12,671 bases of DNA from Microcaldota archaeon (GCA_016207225.1 JACQQB010000027.1:1-12671), one strand, 5' to 3'. Shown: positions 1 to 6,242, counted from the stretch's first letter. Numbers and translations are program-made. The notes: generated by a model from the sequence alone, not told the origin.

Positions 1-26
1 AATTGTATAAGAGAAGGTGTTTTTTA

Positions 27-425
27 ATGAAAGTAGTAATATCAGACCCTAAAACAGGTAAAACTTACCAAACAGACGTAGCTAAAGAGCAAGAGGCAGG
101 CCTGGTAGGCTTGAAAATAGGCGATCTAGTGGAAGGAGCGATAGTAGGAGCTAACGCATATAAGCTTCAGATAACTGGTGGAAGTGATAAGGAAGGCTTC
201 CCAATGAGAAGAGATGTTAGCGGACCTAGAAGAATCAGAGCTTTGCTTTCAAGCGGTACAGGAATACAGACAAGCAGAAAAGGAGAAAGAAGGATAAAGT
301 CAGTAAGAGGAAATACGATTTCAGAGAACATAATGCAATTGAATACTAAAGTTACTGAATATGGTGAAAAAAGTTTAGATGAATTATTCCCACTTAAGCA
401 GAAAGAGGGTAAAACTAATGTTTAG
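27..425 (+). CDS. rps6e: 30S ribosomal protein eS6 (S6e)
   Basis: Structural protein of the small ribosomal subunit, 132 residues, the normal length for archaeal eS6 (eukaryotic S6 is longer). The family core is clear: GGSDKEGFPMR at residues 51-61, then DVSGPRR, an LLSSGTG segment, and a basic stretch with ERRIKSVRGNTIS near residues 87-99. The ATG at 27 is chosen over the in-frame TTG at position 3 because an AGGTG ribosome binding site lies at 15-19, seven bases before it. The family also normally starts right at this K-V-V-I-S-D-P strand. The stop overlaps the next gene by eight bases, so the two are co-translated. The upstream promoter lies outside the window. Confidence 0.96.
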   Translation: MKVVISDPKTGKTYQTDVAKEQEAGLVGLKIGDLVEGAIVGANAYKLQITGGSDKEGFPMRRDVSGPRRIRALLSSGTGIQTSRKGERRIKSVRGNTISENIMQLNTKVTEYGEKSLDELFPLKQKEGKTNV

Positions 426-840
426 GAAGATTTTAGTTGCTGTTGATGGTTCTCCTCAAGGTAATAATGCTTTAACTGCTGCTTTGGATATTGCAAAGCG
501 CTATGAAGCTATGGTTTCTGTGATAAATGTCGTGCAGCCTTTCACTTGGACTGTCCCTAGCAGTGAAGTTTTACTTTTAGAGCAAAGCATGGGAAAGTTT
601 CAGGCAGAAATTCTAGAAAAAGCAGTAGAACATGGAAAGAAGCAGAGTGTGGAGATAAAAGCAATTTCTGCTACAGGGTATCCGCCAGAGATTATAGCAA
701 AAACAGCTAAAGCTGGCAAGTATGATTTGATCGTTATAGGAAACAGGGGTTTATCAAAGATAGACCGGTTTCTGTTAGGGAGTACATCAGAAAAGATATT
801 AAGAAGTGCTGAATGTACTATATTAGTAGTTAAGGACTAA
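418..840 (+). CDS. Universal stress protein, UspA family
   Basis: Small cytoplasmic single-domain Usp protein of 140 residues, the usual length. It begins with the typical strand and loop MFRKILVAVDGSPQ. It ends with the ATP-binding signature G-x2-G-x9-G-S, seen here as GNRG, nine residues, then GS, followed by a final strand TILVVKD. The intact signature places it with the nucleotide-binding Usp group rather than the non-binding UspA type; its exact role cannot be read from sequence. The ATG at 418 overlaps the eS6 stop by eight bases and has a GAGGGT-like ribosome binding site just upstream. Its position between eS6 and aIF2-gamma suggests co-transcription with translation genes, so expression probably follows growth rate. 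Confidence 0.93.
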   Translation: MFRKILVAVDGSPQGNNALTAALDIAKRYEAMVSVINVVQPFTWTVPSSEVLLLEQSMGKFQAEILEKAVEHGKKQSVEIKAISATGYPPEIIAKTAKAGKYDLIVIGNRGLSKIDRFLLGSTSEKILRSAECTILVVKD

Positions 841-856
841 GCTAGAAGGTGACTAA

Positions 857-2053
857 TTGCAATCAGAAGTAAACATAGGTATGTTGGGACATGTAGACCA
901 TGGAAAAACAAGCTTAACCCATGGGCTGACTGGTGTCTGGACAGATACACATAGTGAAGAATTGAAGCGTGGTATCACCATCAAGATAGGCTATGCAGAT
1001 GCTATTTTTAGAAAGTGCAAGAAATGCAATGTTTATACAAGCACAGAGAAGTGTACCAAGTGTAATGGTAAAGCAGAAGTTTTAAGAAAGGTTTCCTTCC
1101 TGGATGCTCCGGGACATGAGACTTTGATGACAACTGCGATTGCTGCTTCCAGCATTATTGATGGCGCGATACTGGTTATTGGTGCCAATGAAGTTTGCCC
1201 GCAACCGCAGACTTTGGAGCATCTGATGATTCTGAACATACTGGATGTTAAGAAGGTGATTATTGTCCAGAATAAGATTGATTTGGTAACTAGAGAAAAG
1301 GCAATTGAGAATTACAAACAAATTCAGAACTTTGTGAAAGGTTCTCCTGCTGAGAATGCGCCGATAATTCCAATTGCAGCAAATTATAAGGTTAATTTAG
1401 GTTCTTTGATCCAGGCTATTGAGGAGACTATTCCTACTCCTGAGAGAAACCTGGATGGCAATCCGAAAATGTATGTTGCTAGGTCTTTTGATGTGAATAA
1501 GCCAGGTACAGAGATAAGTTCTCTTAATGGTGGTGTTCTTGGCGGTTCTTTGATCCAGGGAAGATTGAAAGCAGGTGATGAGATTGAAATAAGGCCTGGC
1601 CTGAGAAAGGAAGAGAAAGGAAGGGAAATTCACGAGAATATAATAACTAAGGTTGAAGGTGTTGTGGCAGGGAATGAGAAGCTGGAAGAAGGTAGGCCCG
1701 GTGGATTATTGGGTATAGCTACGGTATTAGATCCGGCATTAACAAAAGCTGACGGCTTGGTAGGAAATTTGATAGGCAAACCTGGGACATTGCCAGAAGT
1801 AGTTGACAGTGTTGTCGCGGAATATAAGTTGTTGAACAGAGTGGATATGGAAAATCCACCGTTGAAAATCAATGAGCCTTTAGTAGTTAGTATGGGAACT
1901 TCCACTTCTATAGGTTATGTTGAAAAAGTTAAGAAAAATCAGTTATTTTTGAAATTGAAAAGATCGATTTGCATTGAGCCCGGTTCTAAAATAGCTTTAA
2001 GCAGAAAGCTTGGCCAAAGGTGGAGATTGGCAGGCTTCGGTAAGCTGCTTTAA
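857..2053 (+). CDS. eif2g: Translation initiation factor aIF2 subunit gamma
   Basis: GTPase subunit of the archaeal aIF2 heterotrimer, which carries Met-tRNAi to the small ribosomal subunit. The 398 residues match the family length. Visible elements are the P-loop GHVDHGKTS (11-19), an archaeal/eukaryal zinc knuckle with Cys54, 57, 66 and 69, the G3 motif DAPGH (83-87), the G4 motif NKID (139-142) and the RSFDVNKPGT segment that opens domain II. The C-terminus ends in the domain III signature (GQRWRLAGFGKL). The only start that keeps the N-terminal strand is the TTG at 857. AGGTGA at 847-852 lies four bases before it, a short spacing also seen for the gene at 5486. It follows the Usp gene by 16 bases and is probably in the same operon. 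Confidence 0.97.
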   Translation: MQSEVNIGMLGHVDHGKTSLTHGLTGVWTDTHSEELKRGITIKIGYADAIFRKCKKCNVYTSTEKCTKCNGKAEVLRKVSFLDAPGHETLMTTAIAASSIIDGAILVIGANEVCPQPQTLEHLMILNILDVKKVIIVQNKIDLVTREKAIENYKQIQNFVKGSPAENAPIIPIAANYKVNLGSLIQAIEETIPTPERNLDGNPKMYVARSFDVNKPGTEISSLNGGVLGGSLIQGRLKAGDEIEIRPGLRKEEKGREIHENIITKVEGVVAGNEKLEEGRPGGLLGIATVLDPALTKADGLVGNLIGKPGTLPEVVDSVVAEYKLLNRVDMENPPLKINEPLVVSMGTSTSIGYVEKVKKNQLFLKLKRSICIEPGSKIALSRKLGQRWRLAGFGKLL

Positions 2054-2060
2054 GGAGAGC

Positions 2061-2076
2061 GAAAGAGATTTAAAGC
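2061..2076 (+). promoter_or_regulatory. Probable BRE/TATA promoter for the L7Ae operon
   Basis: The purine-rich GAAAGAGA (2061-2068) followed by TTTAAAGC (2069-2076) looks like an archaeal BRE plus TATA box. A start site about 25 bases downstream would fall near 2096 and leave a leader of roughly 43 bases before the L7Ae ATG. A very similar AGAAAGATTTTAAAT occurs before the minus-strand gene at 9522, which supports the motif. A second AT-rich option, CTTATATG at 2076-2083, cannot be excluded. Confidence 0.5.
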
Positions 2077-2109
2077 TTATATGCAATAACATAGAACTAC
2101 AGCTTGTTT

Positions 2110-2132
2110 TCGATGACCGAAAAGGCGAGGTG
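2110..2132 (+). promoter_or_regulatory. Candidate kink-turn in the L7Ae leader, overlapping the RBS
   Basis: The leader carries TC-GAT-GA-CC, a GAAAA loop, then GG-C-GA-GG. Read as RNA this resembles a kink-turn: a three-base bulge GAU (2112-2114), tandem GA (2115-2116) facing GA (2127-2128), and a short CC/GG stem. The layout is close to the U4 snRNA k-turn. The outer helix is weak (C-G, U-G) and there is an extra C at 2126, so the fold is imperfect. AGGTG (2128-2132) overlaps the element, so bound protein would hide it. L7Ae binding to a k-turn in its own leader is reported in Sulfolobus; its presence here is an inference. Confidence 0.3.
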
Positions 2133-2138
2133 TTTTGA

Positions 2139-2606
2139 ATGGCTAAGAGTTATGTAAAGTTTGAAACTCCAAAAGAGTTAGTTGATAAGGCTTATGAAGC
2201 AGTCCAAGTTGCCAAGGATACGGGTAGAATTAGGAAGGGCAGCAATGAGTCTACAAAGGCACTTGAGAAAGGTTCTGCCGCATTAGTAGTAATCGCGGAG
2301 GATGTTGAACCGGAAGAAGTTGTTATGCACATACCAATGATTTGCGAAGAGAGGAGAGTTCCTTTTGTGTATGTTCCATCAAAGAAAGAGTTGGGAAAAG
2401 CAGCAGGGTTGCAAGTTGGCTGCTCAACAATAACTATTGAAACTGGTGGAAATGCAGGCGAGATAGTTGCAGAGATAGTTAAGAAGTTAGGTGGAAAGGT
2501 ACAGAAGACAGAGCAAAAAGAAGCAACAGTAGAGGAGAAAGTTGAGGCTAAAAAAGAAAAAAAACCTAGAGCACCAAGAAAACCGAAAGAAGAGAAGAAA
2601 GAGTAA
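2139..2606 (+). CDS. rpl7ae: 50S ribosomal protein L7Ae
   Basis: RNA-binding protein that recognises kink-turns in 23S rRNA and in box C/D and H/ACA guide RNAs, and is also an archaeal RNase P subunit. The core signature is plain: [10 protein letters not shown] (32-41), [13 protein letters not shown] (48-60), the [13 protein letters not shown] block (64-76) and [11 protein letters not shown] (81-91). The fold ends near residue 120, as in other archaea. A further tail of about 33 residues, made mostly of Lys, Glu, Pro and Ala, brings the length to 155, longer than the usual 120-130. The ATG has AGGTG six bases upstream. It heads the L7Ae-eS28-eL24-Ndk operon, with ten bases to the next gene. 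Confidence 0.97.
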   Translation: MAKSYVKFETPKELVDKAYEAVQVAKDTGRIRKGSNESTKALEKGSAALVVIAEDVEPEEVVMHIPMICEERRVPFVYVPSKKELGKAAGLQVGCSTITIETGGNAGEIVAEIVKKLGGKVQKTEQKEATVEEKVEAKKEKKPRAPRKPKEEKKE

Positions 2607-2616
2607 AGTGATATGA

Positions 2617-2826
2617 ATGGCAGATGAACACTCGAATGCAGAAGTTGTAGAAGTATTGGGCAAGACTGGTATTTATGGAGAAGTATACCAAGTCATGTGT
2701 AAAATTTTGGATGGAAGGGATAAAGGCAGAGTTATTAGAAGAAATGTTAAGGGACCGGTAAAAAAAGGAGATATAATTGTACTCTTGGAAACTGAGAGAG
2801 AAGCAAAAGTAATCAAGGCTAAATAG
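2617..2826 (+). CDS. rps28e: 30S ribosomal protein eS28 (S28e)
   Basis: Small OB-fold protein of the 30S subunit, located near the mRNA exit channel. The 69 residues are the standard length. Family landmarks are [16 protein letters not shown] (8-23), RRNVKGPV (41-48) and the near-invariant ETEREA (58-63). The ATG at 2617 follows the L7Ae stop by ten bases, with AAAGTGAT at 2605-2612 as the ribosome binding site. The stop codon overlaps the AGGTG site of the next gene. Order and spacing show it is translated from the L7Ae operon mRNA. Confidence 0.96.
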   Translation: MADEHSNAEVVEVLGKTGIYGEVYQVMCKILDGRDKGRVIRRNVKGPVKKGDIIVLLETEREAKVIKAK

Positions 2827-2837
2827 GTGTTTGAAAA

Positions 2838-3005
2838 ATGCAGTGCTCATTTTGTAAAGTGGAATGTGAAAAAGGCACGGGTTCGTTATTCGTAAAGAAA
2901 GATGGAGTTATACTGGGCTTCTGTACGACTAAGTGTAGGAAAAATATGCTTGGGCTAAAAAGAAACCCCAGAAAAGTCAAGTGGATTAGAAAAATGAGGA
3001 AATGA
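2838..3005 (+). CDS. rpl24e: 50S ribosomal protein eL24 (L24e)
   Basis: Zinc-binding protein of the large subunit, only 55 residues, as is usual in archaea. Two Cys pairs form the zinc site: Cys3 and Cys6 at the N-terminus, and Cys29 and Cys33 in FCTTKC. The family motif GTG-x-L-F-V-K-x-D-G (13-23) and the tail [11 protein letters not shown] (40-50) are present. AGGTG at 2825-2829 lies eight bases before the ATG and overlaps the eS28 stop. The stop (3003-3005) lies two bases before the preferred Ndk start. Its place between eS28 and Ndk is the classic archaeal order. Confidence 0.95.
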   Translation: MQCSFCKVECEKGTGSLFVKKDGVILGFCTTKCRKNMLGLKRNPRKVKWIRKMRK

Positions 3006-3007
3006 GC

Positions 3008-3472
3008 ATGGAAAGGACATTTATAATCCTTAAGGCAGACTGCTTGTTACGTGGCATGATAGGCGAGGTTATTTCAAGGTTTGAGAAGAAGGGATTGAAG
3101 ATTGTTGCAGTTAAAATGATGAAGTTGGATGATGAAATATTGAATAAGCATTATGCGCATCATGCAGGGAAGCCTTTTTTTAAGAGATTGGTTGAATTTA
3201 TGGTACTGGCTCCGGTTGTTTGTTTAGTTTTGGAGGGGAAAGGAGCAGTAAGTGTTGTTAGGAAAATGTCTGGTGTCACTAATTCCAGAGAAGCAGAACC
3301 AGGAACCATTAGAGGAGACCTGTCATTGAGCATGCAGAGTAATATCATACATGCTTCAGATTCTTTGGAGACTGCTAAAAAAGAGATTAAGCTTTATTTT
3401 AAAGATGGAGAATTATTCAATTATGATTTACCAATTTACAAATTTCAGTATGCTAATGATGAGTTGGAGTAA
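3008..3472 (+). CDS. ndk: Nucleoside diphosphate kinase
   Basis: Moves the gamma phosphate from NTPs to NDPs through a phosphohistidine, which balances NTP and dNTP pools in the cytoplasm. From the ATG at 3008 the protein has 154 residues. All family active-site positions fall in register with the E. coli enzyme: Lys9, Tyr49, Arg85, Thr91, Arg102 (in TIRGD), Asn112 and the catalytic His115 in NIIHASD. The N-terminal KADCLLRG departs from the common KPDAVQRG but keeps the lysine. The ATG at 3002 overlaps the eL24 stop, but GAGGA at 2996-3000 is better spaced (seven bases) for 3008. It sits in the conserved ribosomal cluster next to a dUTPase-like gene. Confidence 0.96.
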   Translation: MERTFIILKADCLLRGMIGEVISRFEKKGLKIVAVKMMKLDDEILNKHYAHHAGKPFFKRLVEFMVLAPVVCLVLEGKGAVSVVRKMSGVTNSREAEPGTIRGDLSLSMQSNIIHASDSLETAKKEIKLYFKDGELFNYDLPIYKFQYANDELE

Positions 3473-3482
3473 AGTGTTTTGA

Positions 3483-3971
3483 ATGATTTTACCGAAAGAG
3501 CTTATTTTAAAGAATAATCTTGTAAGAGATAATATTTCTAGTGAGCAGTTTCAGCCTTGTGGGGTAGATATGACTTTGAAGACAGTTTTTGCCTTTAAAA
3601 ATCAGGGAAGCGTTGATTTTGACAATAAAGAAAGAAGGTTGAGTGATTGTGAGGAGATAAAATTCGAGAATGACTGGGTGGAGTTGAAGAAAGGAGTCTA
3701 TAAGGTAATGTTTAATGAGATTGTTAAAATTCCGAATAGTTGTATGGGCTTGGCTTTTCCCAGAAGCTCGTTGCTAAGATGTGGGGTAAGCTTGGGCTGT
3801 GCTGTTTGGGACCCTGGCTATGAAGGAAGAAGTGAATCCCTGCTTATTGTCGGAAATGAAAGTGGGATCAGGCTTAAGAGAAACGCTAAGTTGATTCAGA
3901 TGGTTTTTGTAACCCTGAAAGAGGATGCAAAAGAACTATATTCTGGTCAGTATAAGGGAGAAAATATTTAG
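3483..3971 (+). CDS. dUTPase of the dCTP deaminase/dUTPase superfamily
   Basis: Probably hydrolyses dUTP to dUMP, keeping uracil out of DNA and supplying dTMP synthesis. The 162 residues show the superfamily motifs: QPCGVDMTL (24-32), PRSSLLR (93-99), AVWDPGYEGR (107-116) with the motif-3 aspartate, then R-L-K-R-N-A-K-L-I-Q-M. A C-terminal YSGQYKGEN arm (153-161) probably closes over the nucleotide. The AVWDPGYEGRSE stretch resembles archaeal proteins annotated as dUTPase rather than the RIDPG-type deaminase motif, but dCTP deaminase or a bifunctional enzyme is possible. AAGTG at 3472-3476 precedes the ATG. It follows ndk by ten bases, an apt partner since both act on nucleotide pools. Confidence 0.82.
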   Translation: MILPKELILKNNLVRDNISSEQFQPCGVDMTLKTVFAFKNQGSVDFDNKERRLSDCEEIKFENDWVELKKGVYKVMFNEIVKIPNSCMGLAFPRSSLLRCGVSLGCAVWDPGYEGRSESLLIVGNESGIRLKRNAKLIQMVFVTLKEDAKELYSGQYKGENI

Positions 3972-4012
3972 AGATATAGTATTAAGCACTATTATAGTTC
4001 TGACTTAACTAC

Positions 4013-4028
4013 TGAAAAAATTTATTAA
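4013..4028 (+). promoter_or_regulatory. BRE/TATA promoter, probably leaderless, for the protease gene
   Basis: GAAAAAA (4013-4019) followed by TTTATTAA (4021-4028) is a good archaeal BRE/TATA match. A start site 25-27 bases downstream falls at about 4047-4050, on the ATG at 4048. No Shine-Dalgarno site is seen before that ATG, so a leaderless mRNA is inferred. This would separate the protease cassette from the ribosomal operon upstream. Confidence 0.55.
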
Positions 4029-4047
4029 TAGAGAAGTTAAATGACTT

Positions 4048-5481
4048 ATGCAATTAAATGCCCTAGTCGTATTGCCAATTTTGCTACTGCTCTCTTTTAG
4101 CAGTAGTTTGCAGAGTGGTGAGGGACTATGCCCTCCGGGCTATGTGAGTGATTTTTTTGGAAATTGTTACAGTGTGGAGATATTTAATGAATCGGATTTT
4201 GGTTTTACTTGTCCTCCAGGTTATTATTTGGGTGTTGATGGTTTCTGCTATCCGATTCAAGCTACTGTTTGCCCTGAGGGCTATTACTTGGGGTTTGATG
4301 GGAATTGTTATGCGTATGAAACGCAGTTAATATGTCCTGAGGATTATATTTTAATTGGTGAATTCTGTTATCCGATAGAGAGTTTCTTTGAGTGCCCGCC
4401 AGGCTATGAGTTTGATGAGAATAATTACCTTTGTGTTCCTACTGGTGGTTTTGAATGCCCTGCTGGATATGAGTATGACAGTTATTATGGATTATGCATA
4501 CCCACAGTAGAGGTTACAGATGTAAGCTGTCCTAGCGGATATATCTATGATTATTATTTCGGAGTATGTATCCCTACAGAGATAACTTATAGTTGTCCAG
4601 AAGGTTATGTCTATGATAGCTCCATTGGCTTGTGTATGCCAGTAAGCAGTGAGGTTAAAGAATGCCCAGAGGGTTATGTTTACAACGACCTTACCAGGAT
4701 TTGTGAGCCTAAGCAAGATTGTCCTGTAGGAACTGGTTATAATGAGATAAGCGGGCAGTGTGAGAAAGTGGAGCAAGAAACTTGTGAGCCTGCTTGCACT
4801 GCTGGCCAAAGCTGTGTTAATGGCGTATGCCAGGATGTAAAGCTGACTGTTGCTTATATACCAGTTAATTGGCAGGGAACTACTGGCTCGTTTGAAAGGG
4901 CAGTTGAGGAGCAAGCAAGCTTTTTCATAAAGTCAATTCCACTTAGTGCATGTGTTGGAAAGGTAAAAACAGTTAAAATACCGGATAACTGTGTGTTTAA
5001 CCAGGCATTTGATTGCATAGATTTGGATACGATTAAGAAATGCGCAGACAGAAGTGGAATAACCTATGATTTCTTGGTGGGCCTGAGGGATAATGCTGCT
5101 TGCCCTGGCTGCGTTGGCTTTAGTTGCCAGCAGGGAGTAGTTTATTCAGAGCACACGTATCCAGAAACTATAGCTACTGTGGCCCACGAGTTGGGGCATG
5201 AGTTTGGCTTAGTGGATGAATACTGCTACAATCCTAAAATACCACCGAACCCAACCACCCCGGAGCTATGCAATTTCCAGACTGCTTGCATACCAGTGAC
5301 TCCAGGAGAGCAGATTTATGAATATTGCAGGCAGTATAACGATCCGCCAGCTTTGTGTGAATGCAATATGAATGATTTTGGAGGCATAAGTATAATGGGA
5401 AGTGCAGGCCCTAATAGAAATGCGTTCGATAGGCTTGCGTTGGATCATTTAAAGAAAGATCCAAGGTTGCAGTGTGGGTGA
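4048..5481 (+). CDS. Secreted cysteine-rich metzincin-type metalloprotease
   Basis: Predicted extracellular zinc protease of 477 residues; substrate unknown. A signal peptide covers about residues 1-21. Residues 28-238 hold ten units built on Cys-Pro-x-Gly-Tyr with a second Cys 11-13 residues later (first Cys at 28, 55, 75, 96, 116, 137, 161, 183, 206 and 225). A four-Cys knot follows at 246-261. The catalytic part begins near 264. It carries HELGHEFGLVDEY from residue 380, with zinc ligands His380, His384 and probably Asp390 and catalytic Glu381. A Met-turn IMGS has Met450. HExxHxxGxxD plus a Met-turn points to a metzincin with an aspartate third ligand, as in snapalysin; the exact peptidase family is not recognised. 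It is followed four bases later by a membrane-anchored cysteine-rich protein. Confidence 0.85.
   Translation: MQLNALVVLPILLLLSFSSSLQSGEGLCPPGYVSDFFGNCYSVEIFNESDFGFTCPPGYYLGVDGFCYPIQATVCPEGYYLGFDGNCYAYETQLICPEDYILIGEFCYPIESFFECPPGYEFDENNYLCVPTGGFECPAGYEYDSYYGLCIPTVEVTDVSCPSGYIYDYYFGVCIPTEITYSCPEGYVYDSSIGLCMPVSSEVKECPEGYVYNDLTRICEPKQDCPVGTGYNEISGQCEKVEQETCEPACTAGQSCVNGVCQDVKLTVAYIPVNWQGTTGSFERAVEEQASFFIKSIPLSACVGKVKTVKIPDNCVFNQAFDCIDLDTIKKCADRSGITYDFLVGLRDNAACPGCVGFSCQQGVVYSEHTYPETIATVAHELGHEFGLVDEYCYNPKIPPNPTTPELCNFQTACIPVTPGEQIYEYCRQYNDPPALCECNMNDFGGISIMGSAGPNRNAFDRLALDHLKKDPRLQCG
4129..4761 (+). repeat. Ten-unit Cys-Pro-x-Gly-Tyr repeat in the protease
   Basis: Protein-level tandem repeat within the metalloprotease, residues 28-238. 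Each unit has the form C-P-x-G-Y, six to nine mostly acidic or aromatic residues, then Cys and often Tyr-Pro or Ile/Val/Met-Pro. Units five to eight share a Y-x-Y-D and G-L/V-C pattern. DNA identity between units is low, so the expansion is old. One paired disulfide per unit, giving a stiff stalk, is an inference. Confidence 0.85.
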
Positions 5482-5485
5482 AGAT

Positions 5486-6214
5486 ATGAGAATTGTTTTG
5501 TTATTGGCATTTGCAGTTTTGTTGACAAGTGTTTTCGCAGTAAAAGTTATTGAAGTGGACTTAGTGGTTTTTAAAAATGATAGTGCGAAGTTGGCAGGCT
5601 TGAGAGTCATTGATGGAGAACCTACAGACAGGGGAAATGTTGGGGATTATGTTTTGAGAGTGGAGGATATAAACAATAAAAGCATACATGAAGAGAAGTT
5701 TAACTTGAATTTTTTCGTGGGTGAATTGAAGAAGAGTGTGGATAGCAAGGTTGTAAGCAGAAGGATTTTATTTTCACCAGCTGCTAACAGGATAGTGCTA
5801 TTGCACAACAATAAGACTGTTTTTGAAAAGGAAATTTTCAATGTTTTTTGCAATAGTGATAAAAAGTGCAATAATCTGGAGAATCATTTTTCTTGTGCAT
5901 CGGATTGTAAGTCTGGGACTAAAGATAATTATTGTGATGGAGTAATAGATGGCATATGCGATATTGATTGCTCATTAATAGGAGATCTTGATTGTCATTG
6001 TGGCAATAAGATATGTGAAGGAGATTTGAAGGAGGATAGGAAAACTTGTGCCAAAGATTGTGTTGTTAATGTGAGTGTTGAGAACGTGACCAATGTAACC
6101 ACCACCAATGTAGCTGAGGAGGAGAAAAAAGTTCCTGGTTGCTTGGGCTTGGCTTTGCTTTTGCTGATTCCTCTCCTGTATAATAATGTTAAAAAGCTTA
6201 GAATCCAAGAGTAA
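5486..6214 (+). CDS. Cysteine-rich surface protein with C-terminal membrane anchor
   Basis: Function unknown; predicted cell-surface protein of 242 residues. A signal peptide spans residues 1-18 (ending SVFA). A beta-rich domain with no cysteine covers about 19-120. Residues 122-192 hold twelve cysteines, including CGNKICEGD and later C-x3-DC, a pattern common in archaeal secreted proteins of DPANN type. Then come three N-glycosylation sequons (Asn195, 200 and 203) in a Thr/Asn-rich stalk. The end is PGCLG (217-221), about 15 hydrophobic residues and a basic tail. The ATG at 5486 is preferred over the GTG at 5474 because GGTGA at 5477-5481 precedes it. That site overlaps the protease stop, so the two genes are translationally coupled and likely act together on the cell exterior. 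Confidence 0.8.
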   Translation: MRIVLLLAFAVLLTSVFAVKVIEVDLVVFKNDSAKLAGLRVIDGEPTDRGNVGDYVLRVEDINNKSIHEEKFNLNFFVGELKKSVDSKVVSRRILFSPAANRIVLLHNNKTVFEKEIFNVFCNSDKKCNNLENHFSCASDCKSGTKDNYCDGVIDGICDIDCSLIGDLDCHCGNKICEGDLKEDRKTCAKDCVVNVSVENVTNVTTTNVAEEEKKVPGCLGLALLLLIPLLYNNVKKLRIQE

Positions 6215-6242
6215 ACGAAGTCTAGTTTAGAAGGAGTTTGGT

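Noticed and set aside
3002..3007. ATG at 3002 as the Ndk start
   Set aside because: It leaves only one or two bases after GAGGA; the ATG at 3008 gives normal spacing and the usual M-E-R-T-F N-terminus.
3976..3992. ATAGT/ACTAT inverted repeat after the dUTPase-like stop, as a terminator
   Set aside because: Only five A/T-rich base pairs with no T run directly after; archaeal terminators do not need hairpins, and this could occur by chance.
3972..4047. Box C/D guide RNA in the gap before the protease, suggested by two CTGA sequences
   Set aside because: No matching C box (RUGAUGA) at a suitable distance; the AT-rich content is better explained by a promoter.
4492..4914. Minus-strand open frame opposite the protease repeats
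   Set aside because: A by-product of the repeated Cys/Tyr/Gly codons on the plus strand; no start signal is seen.
5474..5485. GTG at 5474 as the start of the anchored surface protein
   Set aside because: It would place charged residues before the signal peptide and lies upstream of the GGTGA site, which fits the ATG at 5486.
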